Assembly (NCBI RefSeq): GCF_900104845.1
Contig: NZ_FNSR01000001.1
Location: 1,054,001 to 1,118,000, forward strand
Source: Paraburkholderia caballeronis
GTDB lineage: Bacteria > Pseudomonadota > Gammaproteobacteria > Burkholderiales > Burkholderiaceae
Direction: 5' to 3'
Length of the DNA: 64,000 nucleotides
The translations under genes were made by a program, and so were the position numbers. A model generated the notes under the pieces. The model saw only the letters and a program-made list of their open reading frames with translations, made no database searches and was not told where the DNA came from. Positions 8,715 through 15,960 of this stretch are shown here, piece after piece. The first letter of the stretch is position 1, and each line of letters begins with the position of its first letter.

Positions 8715-8747
8715 GCACAGTTCTGCGCGAACTGTTCGGAACTGTGC
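8715..8747. promoter_or_regulatory. Candidate MocR operator
   Basis: GCACAGTTC (8715-8723), GAACTGTTC (8729-8737) and GAACTGTGC (8739-8747): a perfect 9-bp inverted repeat with a third half-site forming a 10-bp-spaced direct repeat. It ends just upstream of a -10-like AATAAT (8771-8776) with no good -35, as expected for an activated promoter of the downstream DUF2917 gene. The link to MocR is inference. Confidence 0.7.
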
Positions 8748-8812
8748 ATGGGAACGGGACGCGCCGCTCGCAATAATGCTCGAACCGAACAGGGGGTTCA
8801 AGGAGCACTGCA

Positions 8813-9151
8813 ATGCGTGAGATCCGGATTTTCGAGCTGGCGCACGACGAGCCGGCACAGCTTTGGCGGCCCGCGCAGCCGCTTCGGCTGCAGGTGAGCG
8901 AAGGCGAGCTTTGGCTGACGATCGAAGGGGACGCCGGCGACTACTGGCTGCGCAACGGCGAGTCGTGCGCGCTGCCGGCGCGGGCGAAGGTGTGGGTCAG
9001 CGCGGGCCGCGCGGGCGCGCGGTTTCTGCTCGCGCTGGGCGGCGCGTCGGCGTCGGCGCGGGCCGCCGCGATCGGCGAGCGCCATGCGGCGCGCGCGTTC
9101 GCGACGGCCGGATGGACGGCGCGCTGGCCGTGGTCGTCGAGAGCCGCGTGA
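8813..9151 (+). CDS. DUF2917 domain protein
   Basis: 112 residues, preceded by AAGGAG. The segment REIRIFELAHDEPAQLWRP... LQVSEGELWLTIEGD followed by DYWLRNGESCALPARAKVWV fits a small cupin-like DUF2917 beta fold. It has no signal peptide and no membrane segment. The function of this family is not known to me. The gene is driven from the MocR operator region and ends 35 bp from the convergent citrate synthase-like gene. Confidence 0.8.
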   Translation: MREIRIFELAHDEPAQLWRPAQPLRLQVSEGELWLTIEGDAGDYWLRNGESCALPARAKVWVSAGRAGARFLLALGGASASARAAAIGERHAARAFATAGWTARWPWSSRAA

Positions 9152-9185
9152 GGTTGAAGCGTTGCCGTCGCGGGGGCGCGGCGTT

Positions 9186-10421
9186 TCATGCGCCGGCGTC
9201 GAACTCGCCGACATATCGCGCGCGCGGCCGGATCAGCCGGCCGTCGGCGGTCTGTTCCAGGGCGTGCGCGATCCAGCCGGTCACGCGGGCGGCGGCGAAC
9301 AGCGCGAACGCCGCGCCGCGCGGCAGGTTCAGCACGCGCTCCAGCGACGCGAGCGCGAAATCGACGGTCGGCCGCGCGCCGGTCGTCTCCATCACCGCCT
9401 GAATCAGCGCGTCGATTCCGGTCATTGCCGAACGCGCGGCGCCGCGCTGGCCGAGCAGATCGAGCAGCAGACGCGCGCGCGGATCGCCGTCCGGATACAG
9501 CGGATGCCCGAAGCCCGGCAGCGGCGCGCTTCGGTCCGACGCGCCGCGCTCGTCCGGCGCGAGGCGTTCCGCGAGGAAACGATGCAGGTCCGGCGCGCGC
9601 GACGCGTCGTCGAGCAGCGCGGCGACGCGCATCGTCTCGCCGCCGTGGCGCGGGCCGCCGAGCGCCGCGAGCCCGCCCGACGCTGCGCCGAACAGATGCA
9701 TGCCGGTCGACGTGATGCAGCGGACCGTGAACGTCGATGCGTTCAGCTCGTGGTCCGCGCACAGGACGAGCGCCGCGCGCAGCAGGTCGGCCGCCGCGCG
9801 GCCGCGCAGACCCCATGCGTGCGCGAACTGGCGATGCAGCGGTTCGTTCGACGACGCGGCCGAGATCAACGCGGCCGCGAGCAGCCGCATCAGCATCGCG
9901 CCGCTGTCGAGTTGCGCATCGCGGCCCTGCGCCCACACGCGCGGAATCTGCGCGGCGGCGGCCGGCAGCAACACCAGCGCGCGTTCGAGCGGCGTGTGTG
10001 CGCTCCATAGCTTCAGCCACGCGGACCATTGCGCGGACGCGATCGGCGCGGCCGGCGCATCCGCGATCCGGCGCGGCGCGCATTCCCACAGCAGCGCGGC
10101 GACGTCTTCGAGCGTCGCGTCGCGCGCCAGTTCGACCGCGTCGTGGCCGCGATAGAACAGCTTGCCGTCCGCGATCAGCGTGATCGACGATTCGAGCACC
10201 GGCACGCCCCAGTCCAGCACCTTCTGCGCGACCTTGCCCGCGCGCCGGCCGTCGGCCTTGCGGCGCGCGAGCCGGCGCACGTCGGCGGCCGGGTAGCGGT
10301 TCTGCCGCGTATCGACGCCGGGCGCGGAACGCAGCAACCCGCGGCTCACATACGCATAGAGCGTCGCGCGGCTGATGCCGAGCGCCTCGGCGGCCTCGGC
10401 CGCGGTCATATAGCTGGACAT
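9186..10421 (-). CDS. Citrate synthase-like protein with N-terminal HTH domain
   Basis: 411 residues from the ATG at 10421. Residues about 5-60 form an excisionase/MerR-like helix-turn-helix (MTAAEAAEALGISRATLYAY, then GVDTRQNRYPAADVRRLARR). The rest is a citrate synthase fold with the catalytic set kept: His in DHELNASTF, His in GPRHGGE, and Asp in PTVDFALASLERVL, plus FGHPLYPDGDPRA. It may be a DNA-binding sensor that has kept enzyme activity, or a citrate/methylcitrate-type synthase that autoregulates. It is divergent from a class III CoA-transferase, with four TTGAT/ATCAA half-sites between them. Confidence 0.88.
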   Translation of the reverse strand: MSSYMTAAEAAEALGISRATLYAYVSRGLLRSAPGVDTRQNRYPAADVRRLARRKADGRRAGKVAQKVLDWGVPVLESSITLIADGKLFYRGHDAVELARDATLEDVAALLWECAPRRIADAPAAPIASAQWSAWLKLWSAHTPLERALVLLPAAAAQIPRVWAQGRDAQLDSGAMLMRLLAAALISAASSNEPLHRQFAHAWGLRGRAAADLLRAALVLCADHELNASTFTVRCITSTGMHLFGAASGGLAALGGPRHGGETMRVAALLDDASRAPDLHRFLAERLAPDERGASDRSAPLPGFGHPLYPDGDPRARLLLDLLGQRGAARSAMTGIDALIQAVMETTGARPTVDFALASLERVLNLPRGAAFALFAAARVTGWIAHALEQTADGRLIRPRARYVGEFDAGA

Positions 10422-10449
10422 GGGTGGCGCCTGCTCGCTGAACGGAGAA

Positions 10450-10484
10450 ATCAATCTATGTTGATTATTCCAATCAAGATTGAT
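10450..10484. promoter_or_regulatory. Nested palindromic operator between citrate synthase-like and CoA-transferase genes
   Basis: The outer pair ATCAATCT (10450-10457) / AGATTGAT (10477-10484) is a perfect inverted repeat. The inner pair TTGATT (10461-10466) / AATCAA (10472-10477) is another. Four TTGAT-type half-sites in an AT-rich island suggest cooperative binding, plausibly by the HTH of the divergent citrate synthase-like protein. Confidence 0.65.
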
Positions 10485-10540
10485 CGAAGCAAGGCCGGCT
10501 TCTAGACTCGAAGCACCTCGTTCATGGAACCTTGCCGATC

Positions 10541-11974
10541 ATGACTCCCCGCGGCGCGCTCGAACACCTGTGGATGCTGGCCGACTGCAACCCGGCCGCG
10601 CTCGACGATTTGCACGTCGCCGGCGACGATCCCGGCCTGCCGTCGATCTATCGCGTCGGCACGCTGGCCGCCGCGACGATCGGCGCGGCCGGGCTCGCGG
10701 CGGCCGAATGTTTTCGCGTGCGGACCGGCCGCCGGCAGCGCGTCGACATCGACGTGCGGCGCGCGCTCGCCGCGTTTCGCAGCGAGCGTTACCTGCGCGT
10801 CGGCGGCGATGCGCCGATCGAGCTTCGGCATCCGGTGACCGGCTTCTTCGCGACGCGCGACGACCGCTGGATTCAGTTGCACGCGAACTTCCCGCATCAT
10901 CTGAAGGGCATCGTCGACGTGCTCGGCTGCGCGGACGACCCTGCGTCGGTCGCCGCCGCGATCCGCGAATGGGACGGCGCGGCGCTCGACGACGCGCTCG
11001 CGGCCGCCGGCCTGTGCGCGGCGCTCGTGCGCTCGCCGCGCGAATGGGCGGCGCTCGATCAGGCGCGCGCGGTCGCGAGCCTGCCGCTGTTCGAGATCGA
11101 GCGGATCGGCGACGCGCCGCCCGAGCCGATCGCGTCGATCACGTCGATCACCACGCGCGACGCCGCGCGGCCGCTCGACGGCGTGCGCGTGCTCGACCTC
11201 ACGCGGATCATCGCAGGGCCGGTCGCGGGCCGCACGCTCGCGCATCACGGCGCGGACGTGCTGCTGGTCAACGGCCCGCATCTGCCGAACATCGCGCCGC
11301 TCGTGATCGACAACGGGCGCGGCAAGCGGTCGGCGACGCTCGACCTGCGCGACGCGGCCGCGTGCGAGCAGTTGCGTTCGCTCGCGCGCGACGCCGACGT
11401 GTTCCTTCAGGCGTACCGGCCGGGCGCGCTCGCGTCGCGCGGGTTTGCGCCGGAACAACTCGCGCGACTGCGGCCGGGGATCGTCTGCGTGTCGGTGTGC
11501 GCGTATGGGCATCGCGGGCCGTGGGCCGGGCGCAGAGGGTTCGACAGCCTCGTGCAGTCCGCGAGCGGGATCGTGTGGAACGAGAGCAGCGCCGCGTCGC
11601 CTGCGCGCGACGGCCGGCCGTTCGGCGCGCCGCGCCATCTGCCGTGCCAGGCGCTCGATCACGGCACCGGATATCTCGCGGCGTTCGGCGCGATGGTCGC
11701 GCTCGCGCGTCGGGCGCAGGAGGGCGGAAGCTGGCACGTGCGCGTGTCGCTCGCGCAGACCGGGCGCTGGCTGCAGACGATGGGACAGATCGAGGACGGC
11801 TGGCGCGCGCCGGACGTCGGGCTAACCGACGTCGCGGACTGCATCGAGCAAACGGCGTCGCCGTTCGGCACGGTCCGCGCGATCGGGCCGGCGGAACGGC
11901 TGTCGCTGACGCCCGCGTTTTACGCGCGCCCGCCGGTGCCGGTCGGCACCGATGCGGCGCGCTGGGACGCGTAG
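10541..11974 (+). CDS. CaiB/BaiF (class III) CoA-transferase
   Basis: 477 residues from the ATG at 10541; a TTG at 10532 in the same frame is an alternative. The family core is in the second half: LDGVRVLDLTRIIAGPVAGR, then VLLVNGPHLPNI in place of the usual acidic motif, IDNGRGKRSATLDLRD, FLQAYRPGAL, and the catalytic-Asp segment GFDSLVQSASGI. The N-terminal half is a more degenerate repeat of the same fold. It probably activates a carboxylic acid by CoA transfer. The divergent citrate synthase-like partner suggests a condensation/activation pair; the substrate is unknown. Confidence 0.85.
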   Translation: MTPRGALEHLWMLADCNPAALDDLHVAGDDPGLPSIYRVGTLAAATIGAAGLAAAECFRVRTGRRQRVDIDVRRALAAFRSERYLRVGGDAPIELRHPVTGFFATRDDRWIQLHANFPHHLKGIVDVLGCADDPASVAAAIREWDGAALDDALAAAGLCAALVRSPREWAALDQARAVASLPLFEIERIGDAPPEPIASITSITTRDAARPLDGVRVLDLTRIIAGPVAGRTLAHHGADVLLVNGPHLPNIAPLVIDNGRGKRSATLDLRDAAACEQLRSLARDADVFLQAYRPGALASRGFAPEQLARLRPGIVCVSVCAYGHRGPWAGRRGFDSLVQSASGIVWNESSAASPARDGRPFGAPRHLPCQALDHGTGYLAAFGAMVALARRAQEGGSWHVRVSLAQTGRWLQTMGQIEDGWRAPDVGLTDVADCIEQTASPFGTVRAIGPAERLSLTPAFYARPPVPVGTDAARWDA

Positions 11975-12054
11975 CGCGCTGCTTCGTTGGCGTATCGCCG
12001 TTCGGGGTTCGCGGCCTGCGCGGCCGTTGCCGCGCAGCGCGCGTGGCGAACCCG

Positions 12055-12801
12055 CTACTTGCGCAGTTCCGCGACGAAGTCGTAGTAGTCGTTGCGGCAG
12101 TACGTGTCGGTGAGTTCGATCGCGCGCTGATCGGCGGTGTAGCCGACCCGCGTGATCAGCAGCAGCGCCTCGTTCGGCGCGAGGCCCATCTGCCGCGCGA
12201 TCTCGTCGGTCGCGTTGACTGCGCGGAAGTGTTGCAGCGCGCGCACGATCGCGAGCCCGCGCTGGTCGAGGAAGCTGTACAGCGAATCGCCGATCGCCTG
12301 CGGATCGGGGATCAGCGCGGCCGGGAACGTCGAGTTCTCGACGGCCATCACGATGCCGTCCGCGAGCCGCAGTCGCTTCAATCGCGTGACCGCCGCCGCC
12401 GGCGACAGCCCGAGCTGGATCACCTCGTCGCGGCTCGCCGGCTGGATCTCGCGCGACAGCCATTGCGAACTCGGCGTGAAGCCGCGCTGGCGCAGCATCT
12501 CGCTGAAGCTCGTGAGGCGCGACAGCGGGTCCTCGTAACGCGGCGTGATGAAGCTGCCCGCGCCCTGGGTCCGGCGGATCAGTCCTTGTTCGACGAGCAG
12601 CGCGATCGCCTTGCGCGCGGTGATCCGCGAGACGCCGAGCGCGTCCGCGAGCACGCGTTCGGACGGCAGCGCCTCGCCGGCGTGCCAGCGGCTGTCGTGG
12701 ATGGCCTGGCTCAGCTTGCGCGCGAGCTGGAGGTAGAGCGGCGTATCGTTGTCCGGGTCCGGGCGCAGGTCGCGCCAGCGGTCTTCCGTAGGAGCGTTCA
12801 T
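12055..12801 (-). CDS. GntR-family regulator, HutC subfamily
   Basis: 248 residues from the ATG at 12801. Winged helix at about 20-85 (PLYLQLARKLSQAI, ALPSERVLADALGVSRITARKAI, QGAGSFITPR) followed by a UTRA ligand domain (SQWLSREIQPAS..., ELTDTYCRNDYYDF). No clear ribosome site precedes the ATG. It is divergent from an aldo/keto reductase gene 147 bp away and may control it. The ligand is unknown; some relatives sense sugar phosphates or urocanate. Confidence 0.88.
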   Translation of the reverse strand: MNAPTEDRWRDLRPDPDNDTPLYLQLARKLSQAIHDSRWHAGEALPSERVLADALGVSRITARKAIALLVEQGLIRRTQGAGSFITPRYEDPLSRLTSFSEMLRQRGFTPSSQWLSREIQPASRDEVIQLGLSPAAAVTRLKRLRLADGIVMAVENSTFPAALIPDPQAIGDSLYSFLDQRGLAIVRALQHFRAVNATDEIARQMGLAPNEALLLITRVGYTADQRAIELTDTYCRNDYYDFVAELRK

Positions 12802-12948
12802 GGAGTGGCGGCTGGGAAGGCGAACGGCAATTCTATATCGACAGGTGATTGCAGGGTCCCGCGCGACGGCCGGCGTATTGATGCAGGAGACGCTACACTG
12901 GCCGCCGGCCGTTTCGCGAAACGACGCGCCGCCCAGGGAGGAGAAGCC

Positions 12949-13797
12949 ATGACGACCACCGGTATTGCAACTGTCGCGCTGCCCGACGGCGAACGCATCC
13001 CGAAGCTCGGGCTCGGCACCTGGGAGATGGGCGAGCGGCCCGCGCGCCGCGCGGACGAGATCGCCGCGTTGCGCGAAGGCATCGCGCTCGGGATGACGCT
13101 GATCGACACCGCCGAGATGTACGGCGACGGCGCGACGGAAACGCTGGTCGGCGAGGCGTTGCGCGGTTTGCGCGATCAGGCGTTTCTGGTGAGCAAGGTG
13201 TATCCGCACAACGCGAGCCGGCGCGCCATGCAGCAGGCGTGCGAAGCGAGCCTGAAGCGGCTCGGCACCGACCGGCTCGACCTGTATCTGCTGCACTGGC
13301 AGGGCGGCGTGCCGATCGACGAGACGATCGAAGGATTCGACGCGTTGCGCCGCGCGGGCAAGATCCGCCATTGGGGCGTCAGCAACTTCGACACGGCGGA
13401 CATGGACGAGCTGTTCGCGACGCCGGGCGGCGATCAATGCGCGACCAACCAGATCCTGTACAACATCGCGCGGCGCGGGCCGGAGTTCGACCTGCTGCCG
13501 TGGAGCGCCGCGCACCGGATGCCGGTGATGGCGTACAGCCCGGTCGATCATGCGCGGCTGCCGAAGCGTTCGCCGCTCGACGAGATCGGCGCGGCGCATG
13601 GGGTGTCCGCATGGCGGGTCGCGCTGGCGTGGGTGTTGAGACAGCCGGGCGTACTGGCGATTCCGAAGGCGGGGCGGGTCGAGCACGTGCGCGACAACCA
13701 CGCCGCGCTCGACCTCGTGTTGAGCGACGCCGACTACGCGGCGCTCGATGCGTTTTTCAGGCCGCCGCGCAGCAAGCGTGCGCTGGAGATGCTGTAG
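12949..13797 (+). CDS. Aldo/keto reductase, YeaE-like
   Basis: 282 residues with a strong GGGAGGAG ribosome site before the ATG at 12949. A single TIM-barrel NADPH-dependent oxidoreductase. The catalytic tetrad is complete: Asp53 and Tyr58 (LIDTAEMYG), Lys83 (FLVSKVYP), His116 (LYLLHWQG). The C-terminal cofactor segment IPKAGRVEHVRDN is present. Size and sequence resemble E. coli YeaE, a methylglyoxal reductase. It converges on the Rap1a-like gene 21 bp downstream. Confidence 0.9.
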   Translation: MTTTGIATVALPDGERIPKLGLGTWEMGERPARRADEIAALREGIALGMTLIDTAEMYGDGATETLVGEALRGLRDQAFLVSKVYPHNASRRAMQQACEASLKRLGTDRLDLYLLHWQGGVPIDETIEGFDALRRAGKIRHWGVSNFDTADMDELFATPGGDQCATNQILYNIARRGPEFDLLPWSAAHRMPVMAYSPVDHARLPKRSPLDEIGAAHGVSAWRVALAWVLRQPGVLAIPKAGRVEHVRDNHAALDLVLSDADYAALDAFFRPPRSKRALEML

Positions 13798-13818
13798 CCG
13801 CGCGACGGAGCGGTCGAG

Positions 13819-14274
13819 TTACGTGCACGCGTGACGCGAATGCACGGAGCCGAGCAGCGCGACTTCGGCGGGCGTCGCCTTCAGCGCGTCGGGGCTTACC
13901 TGGCCCGCGTCGGTGACGAATTCCTGGACGATCGTCGCGACCGGCACGTCGCGCAGGCACAGCGACACGCGCTGCATCTCGCCGGCCGGCGGCGCTGCGC
14001 GCTGGCCGAGGAACAGCACGCCGTACTGATAACCGTGGATGATGCCGCGCACCGCGCCGACGCACTGGCCTTGCGCGACGTTGTCGCCCTGTTGCTGGCA
14101 GAGTTGCGCGAGCGACCATGCGGAGAAGGTGGGATCGACGGGGGGCGCCGGTTGCGCGGTGGCGGCCGTTTGCGGCGCGGCGGTCTGCGCGTTCGCCGCA
14201 CCCGCCCAGACGAGCGACGCGGCGGCGAGGACGCCGACGGCGCGCAGGACAACACGAGGGATGGTGTGCATCAT
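13819..14274 (-). CDS. Secreted Rap1a/Tai-like protein
   Basis: 151 residues from the ATG at 14274, preceded by AGGAG. N-terminal signal peptide (VLRAVGVLAAASLVWAGAANAQ), then an Ala/Pro/Thr-rich linker and a small Cys-containing domain: LCQQQG, CVGAVRGIIHGYQYG, CLRDVPVATIVQEFV. This spacing resembles the Rap1a/Tai family, some members of which are periplasmic immunity proteins for type VI effectors. No effector gene is nearby, so an immunity role is not supported by context. Confidence 0.65.
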   Translation of the reverse strand: MMHTIPRVVLRAVGVLAAASLVWAGAANAQTAAPQTAATAQPAPPVDPTFSAWSLAQLCQQQGDNVAQGQCVGAVRGIIHGYQYGVLFLGQRAAPPAGEMQRVSLCLRDVPVATIVQEFVTDAGQVSPDALKATPAEVALLGSVHSRHACT

Positions 14275-14557
14275 TTTCTTGTTCTCCTGTCGGGGGTGAA
14301 CCGTTAGGAGAGGCGCGGCCGGAGAATGGTTCCGCAGACGGCGCGAACCGACGCGTGAACCGGTGCGTCGGCTGATGCGTGAGCCCTGCGCGATGCCTGT
14401 GATCGATGCCGTGCGCATGCGATCCGGGCGTCGGCGGCGGCTCCGGCCGGGGGACCGGGACCGCCGCCGGACCTGCCAGGACTGACGCGACCGGCCGTCG
14501 CGTCAAGCCGGAATGGCCCCGCGGCGCATGGATCAAGCGCCGCGATGCGTACGCTTG

Positions 14558-15352
14558 TTAACGTCCGCTGCCGCCACCGTGGCCGCCGCCGTACCCGCCG
14601 CCCGGGCCACCCGACGAACCACCCCTGCCGTATCCGCCTCCAAAGCCGCCTCCGAAGCCTCCACCGCCAAAACCGCCGCCATGGCCGCTGCTGCCGTGAG
14701 CGCCGGACGACCCACCTGACGATCCGCTTCCAGAGTTGCCGTTTGCTCCGGATGAGCCGCTGCCGGATGAGGAACCGTGTCCCGATGGACCCGCGGGGCC
14801 GCCGTGCGCGCCGCTGCAACTACAGCCGCTGCCCGGACCCCCTGGACCACCCGGACCACCCGGACCACCCGGACCACCCGGACCACCCGGACCACCCGGA
14901 CCACCCGGACCACTCGATCCGCCCGACCCCTTCGACCCACCCGACGCGTTGCTCGTGCCTTTGCTGCCTCCGGACGACCCTCCCGGCCCGCTGCTGCCGC
15001 CCGATACGCCACCGCTTCCGCCACCGCTGGCCCCCGCGTTGCCCGACCCGCCGTGACGCTGCGCGCCGCAGTTGCCGCCGTCGCCGGGACACGTCGCGAG
15101 CATGAACACCGCGGACACGTCGCGTTCGGTCGCAGCCGGCGATGCGTCGATGTCCGCCTGCGCGAGCATCGTCGCCGACGCCCCGCTCGCGGCAAGCGGC
15201 GGGGCTGCGTCGAGCACCCAACCGGGGATGACGTTGCCGTCATCCCCCGCATGGGCCGCGATTCCCGGAAGCAGCATGCCGACTCCGACAGCGAGCGTCG
15301 CCATTCCCCGAGCCCATCGATAGCAGTACGGATCGACTGCCCCGTTCTTCAT
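14558..15352 (-). CDS. Secreted glycine-rich protein with collagen-like (Gly-Gly-Pro)n tract
   Basis: 264 residues from the ATG at 15352, with GGGAG 8 nt before it. The signal peptide ends near GIAAHA. A short ordered segment (about 40-100) contains a Cys pair (ATCPGDGGNCG). The rest is Gly/Ser-rich: a GGS-rich tract, about nine GGP triplets, a CSCSG motif, then a GFGGG/GYGG tail. I do not recognise a family; a structural or surface role is possible. The DNA for the GGP tract is a 9-bp tandem repeat that could vary in copy number without shifting frame. The 283-bp gap to the Rap1a-like gene holds nothing I recognise. Confidence 0.75.
   Translation of the reverse strand: MKNGAVDPYCYRWARGMATLAVGVGMLLPGIAAHAGDDGNVIPGWVLDAAPPLAASGASATMLAQADIDASPAATERDVSAVFMLATCPGDGGNCGAQRHGGSGNAGASGGGSGGVSGGSSGPGGSSGGSKGTSNASGGSKGSGGSSGPGGPGGPGGPGGPGGPGGPGGPGGPGSGCSCSGAHGGPAGPSGHGSSSGSGSSGANGNSGSGSSGGSSGAHGSSGHGGGFGGGGFGGGFGGGYGRGGSSGGPGGGYGGGHGGGSGR
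14833..14913. repeat. 9-bp tandem repeat, nine copies
   Basis: Unit CCGGACCAC. The last seven copies (14851-14913) are identical; the first two each carry one mismatch. Each unit encodes one Gly-Gly-Pro on the minus strand. Confidence 0.95.
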
Positions 15353-15960
15353 TTCGTTCTCCCGGGACACGGCGGCATGGCGACGCCGCCGTCTCTCGCG
15401 CTCCTCGTGCGCGGCGCCACGCCGTCGCCGGGCGTGTGGGCCGCTCCCCGTATGGTCGGTTCCGCTTCATGCCGGCTAGCGCCGCACTCGACGTGCGGCC
15501 CGCGCTGCGTGCAGGCGTTCGCGTGATCCGCAGCACCCGGGCACGGCGACGTCCACCGGCGCGCACGGCGTCGCATGCGATCCGTCGTCGTCTGCGTGGG
15601 CAGACGGGGCGAATCCAGGTGCGTCGCGCGGCCGGTTTCCGCGTGCCGGCGCGATCACCCGCGAGATCGCGCCGGCTGTCGTCGAGCCGGATGCCTGGCG
15701 TCTGTTTAGCGAGTTCCATGCCATTGGCGTTCGACGCGGCGTTCCCGGCGCGGCTGTTTCAGGCGAGCGAAAAAACACCGTGAAAACGTTTCGACGATGA
15801 AACGCGGGCCGTTATGAAGGGGTCGAGCCGTTGCAGACGTGCGCGAGTCGAGGTGCGTGGGTCTACCGCGCGTATGAAGCGGGAGCCGGCGTGAACGGCG
15901 ATCTATCGGATGCCGCCGCAACGAAGCGCCGCCGTATGCGGGTCGATCTATGGAAGCCGT
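15353..15960. other. Intergenic region, no gene seen
   Basis: 608 bp between the end of the dipeptide ABC operon and the glycine-rich gene, both on the minus strand. The open frames here look like GC-rich artefacts without ribosome sites or family resemblance. I found no terminator with a U-run. Confidence 0.5.

Noticed and set aside
10480..12948. Very long plus-strand open frame covering the CoA-transferase region and continuing into the aldo/keto reductase
   Set aside because: Only the last 282 codons (from 12949) look like a protein and have a ribosome site; the upstream part is an Arg/Ala-rich shadow of genes in other frames.
13819..14274. Type VI immunity role for the Rap1a-like protein
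   Set aside because: No effector, VgrG or Hcp gene lies nearby; only the fold-level resemblance is kept in the annotation.
15436..15783. 115-codon plus-strand ORF in the gap after the glycine-rich gene
   Set aside because: No ribosome site, no family resemblance, Arg/Ala-rich composition typical of chance frames in high-GC DNA.
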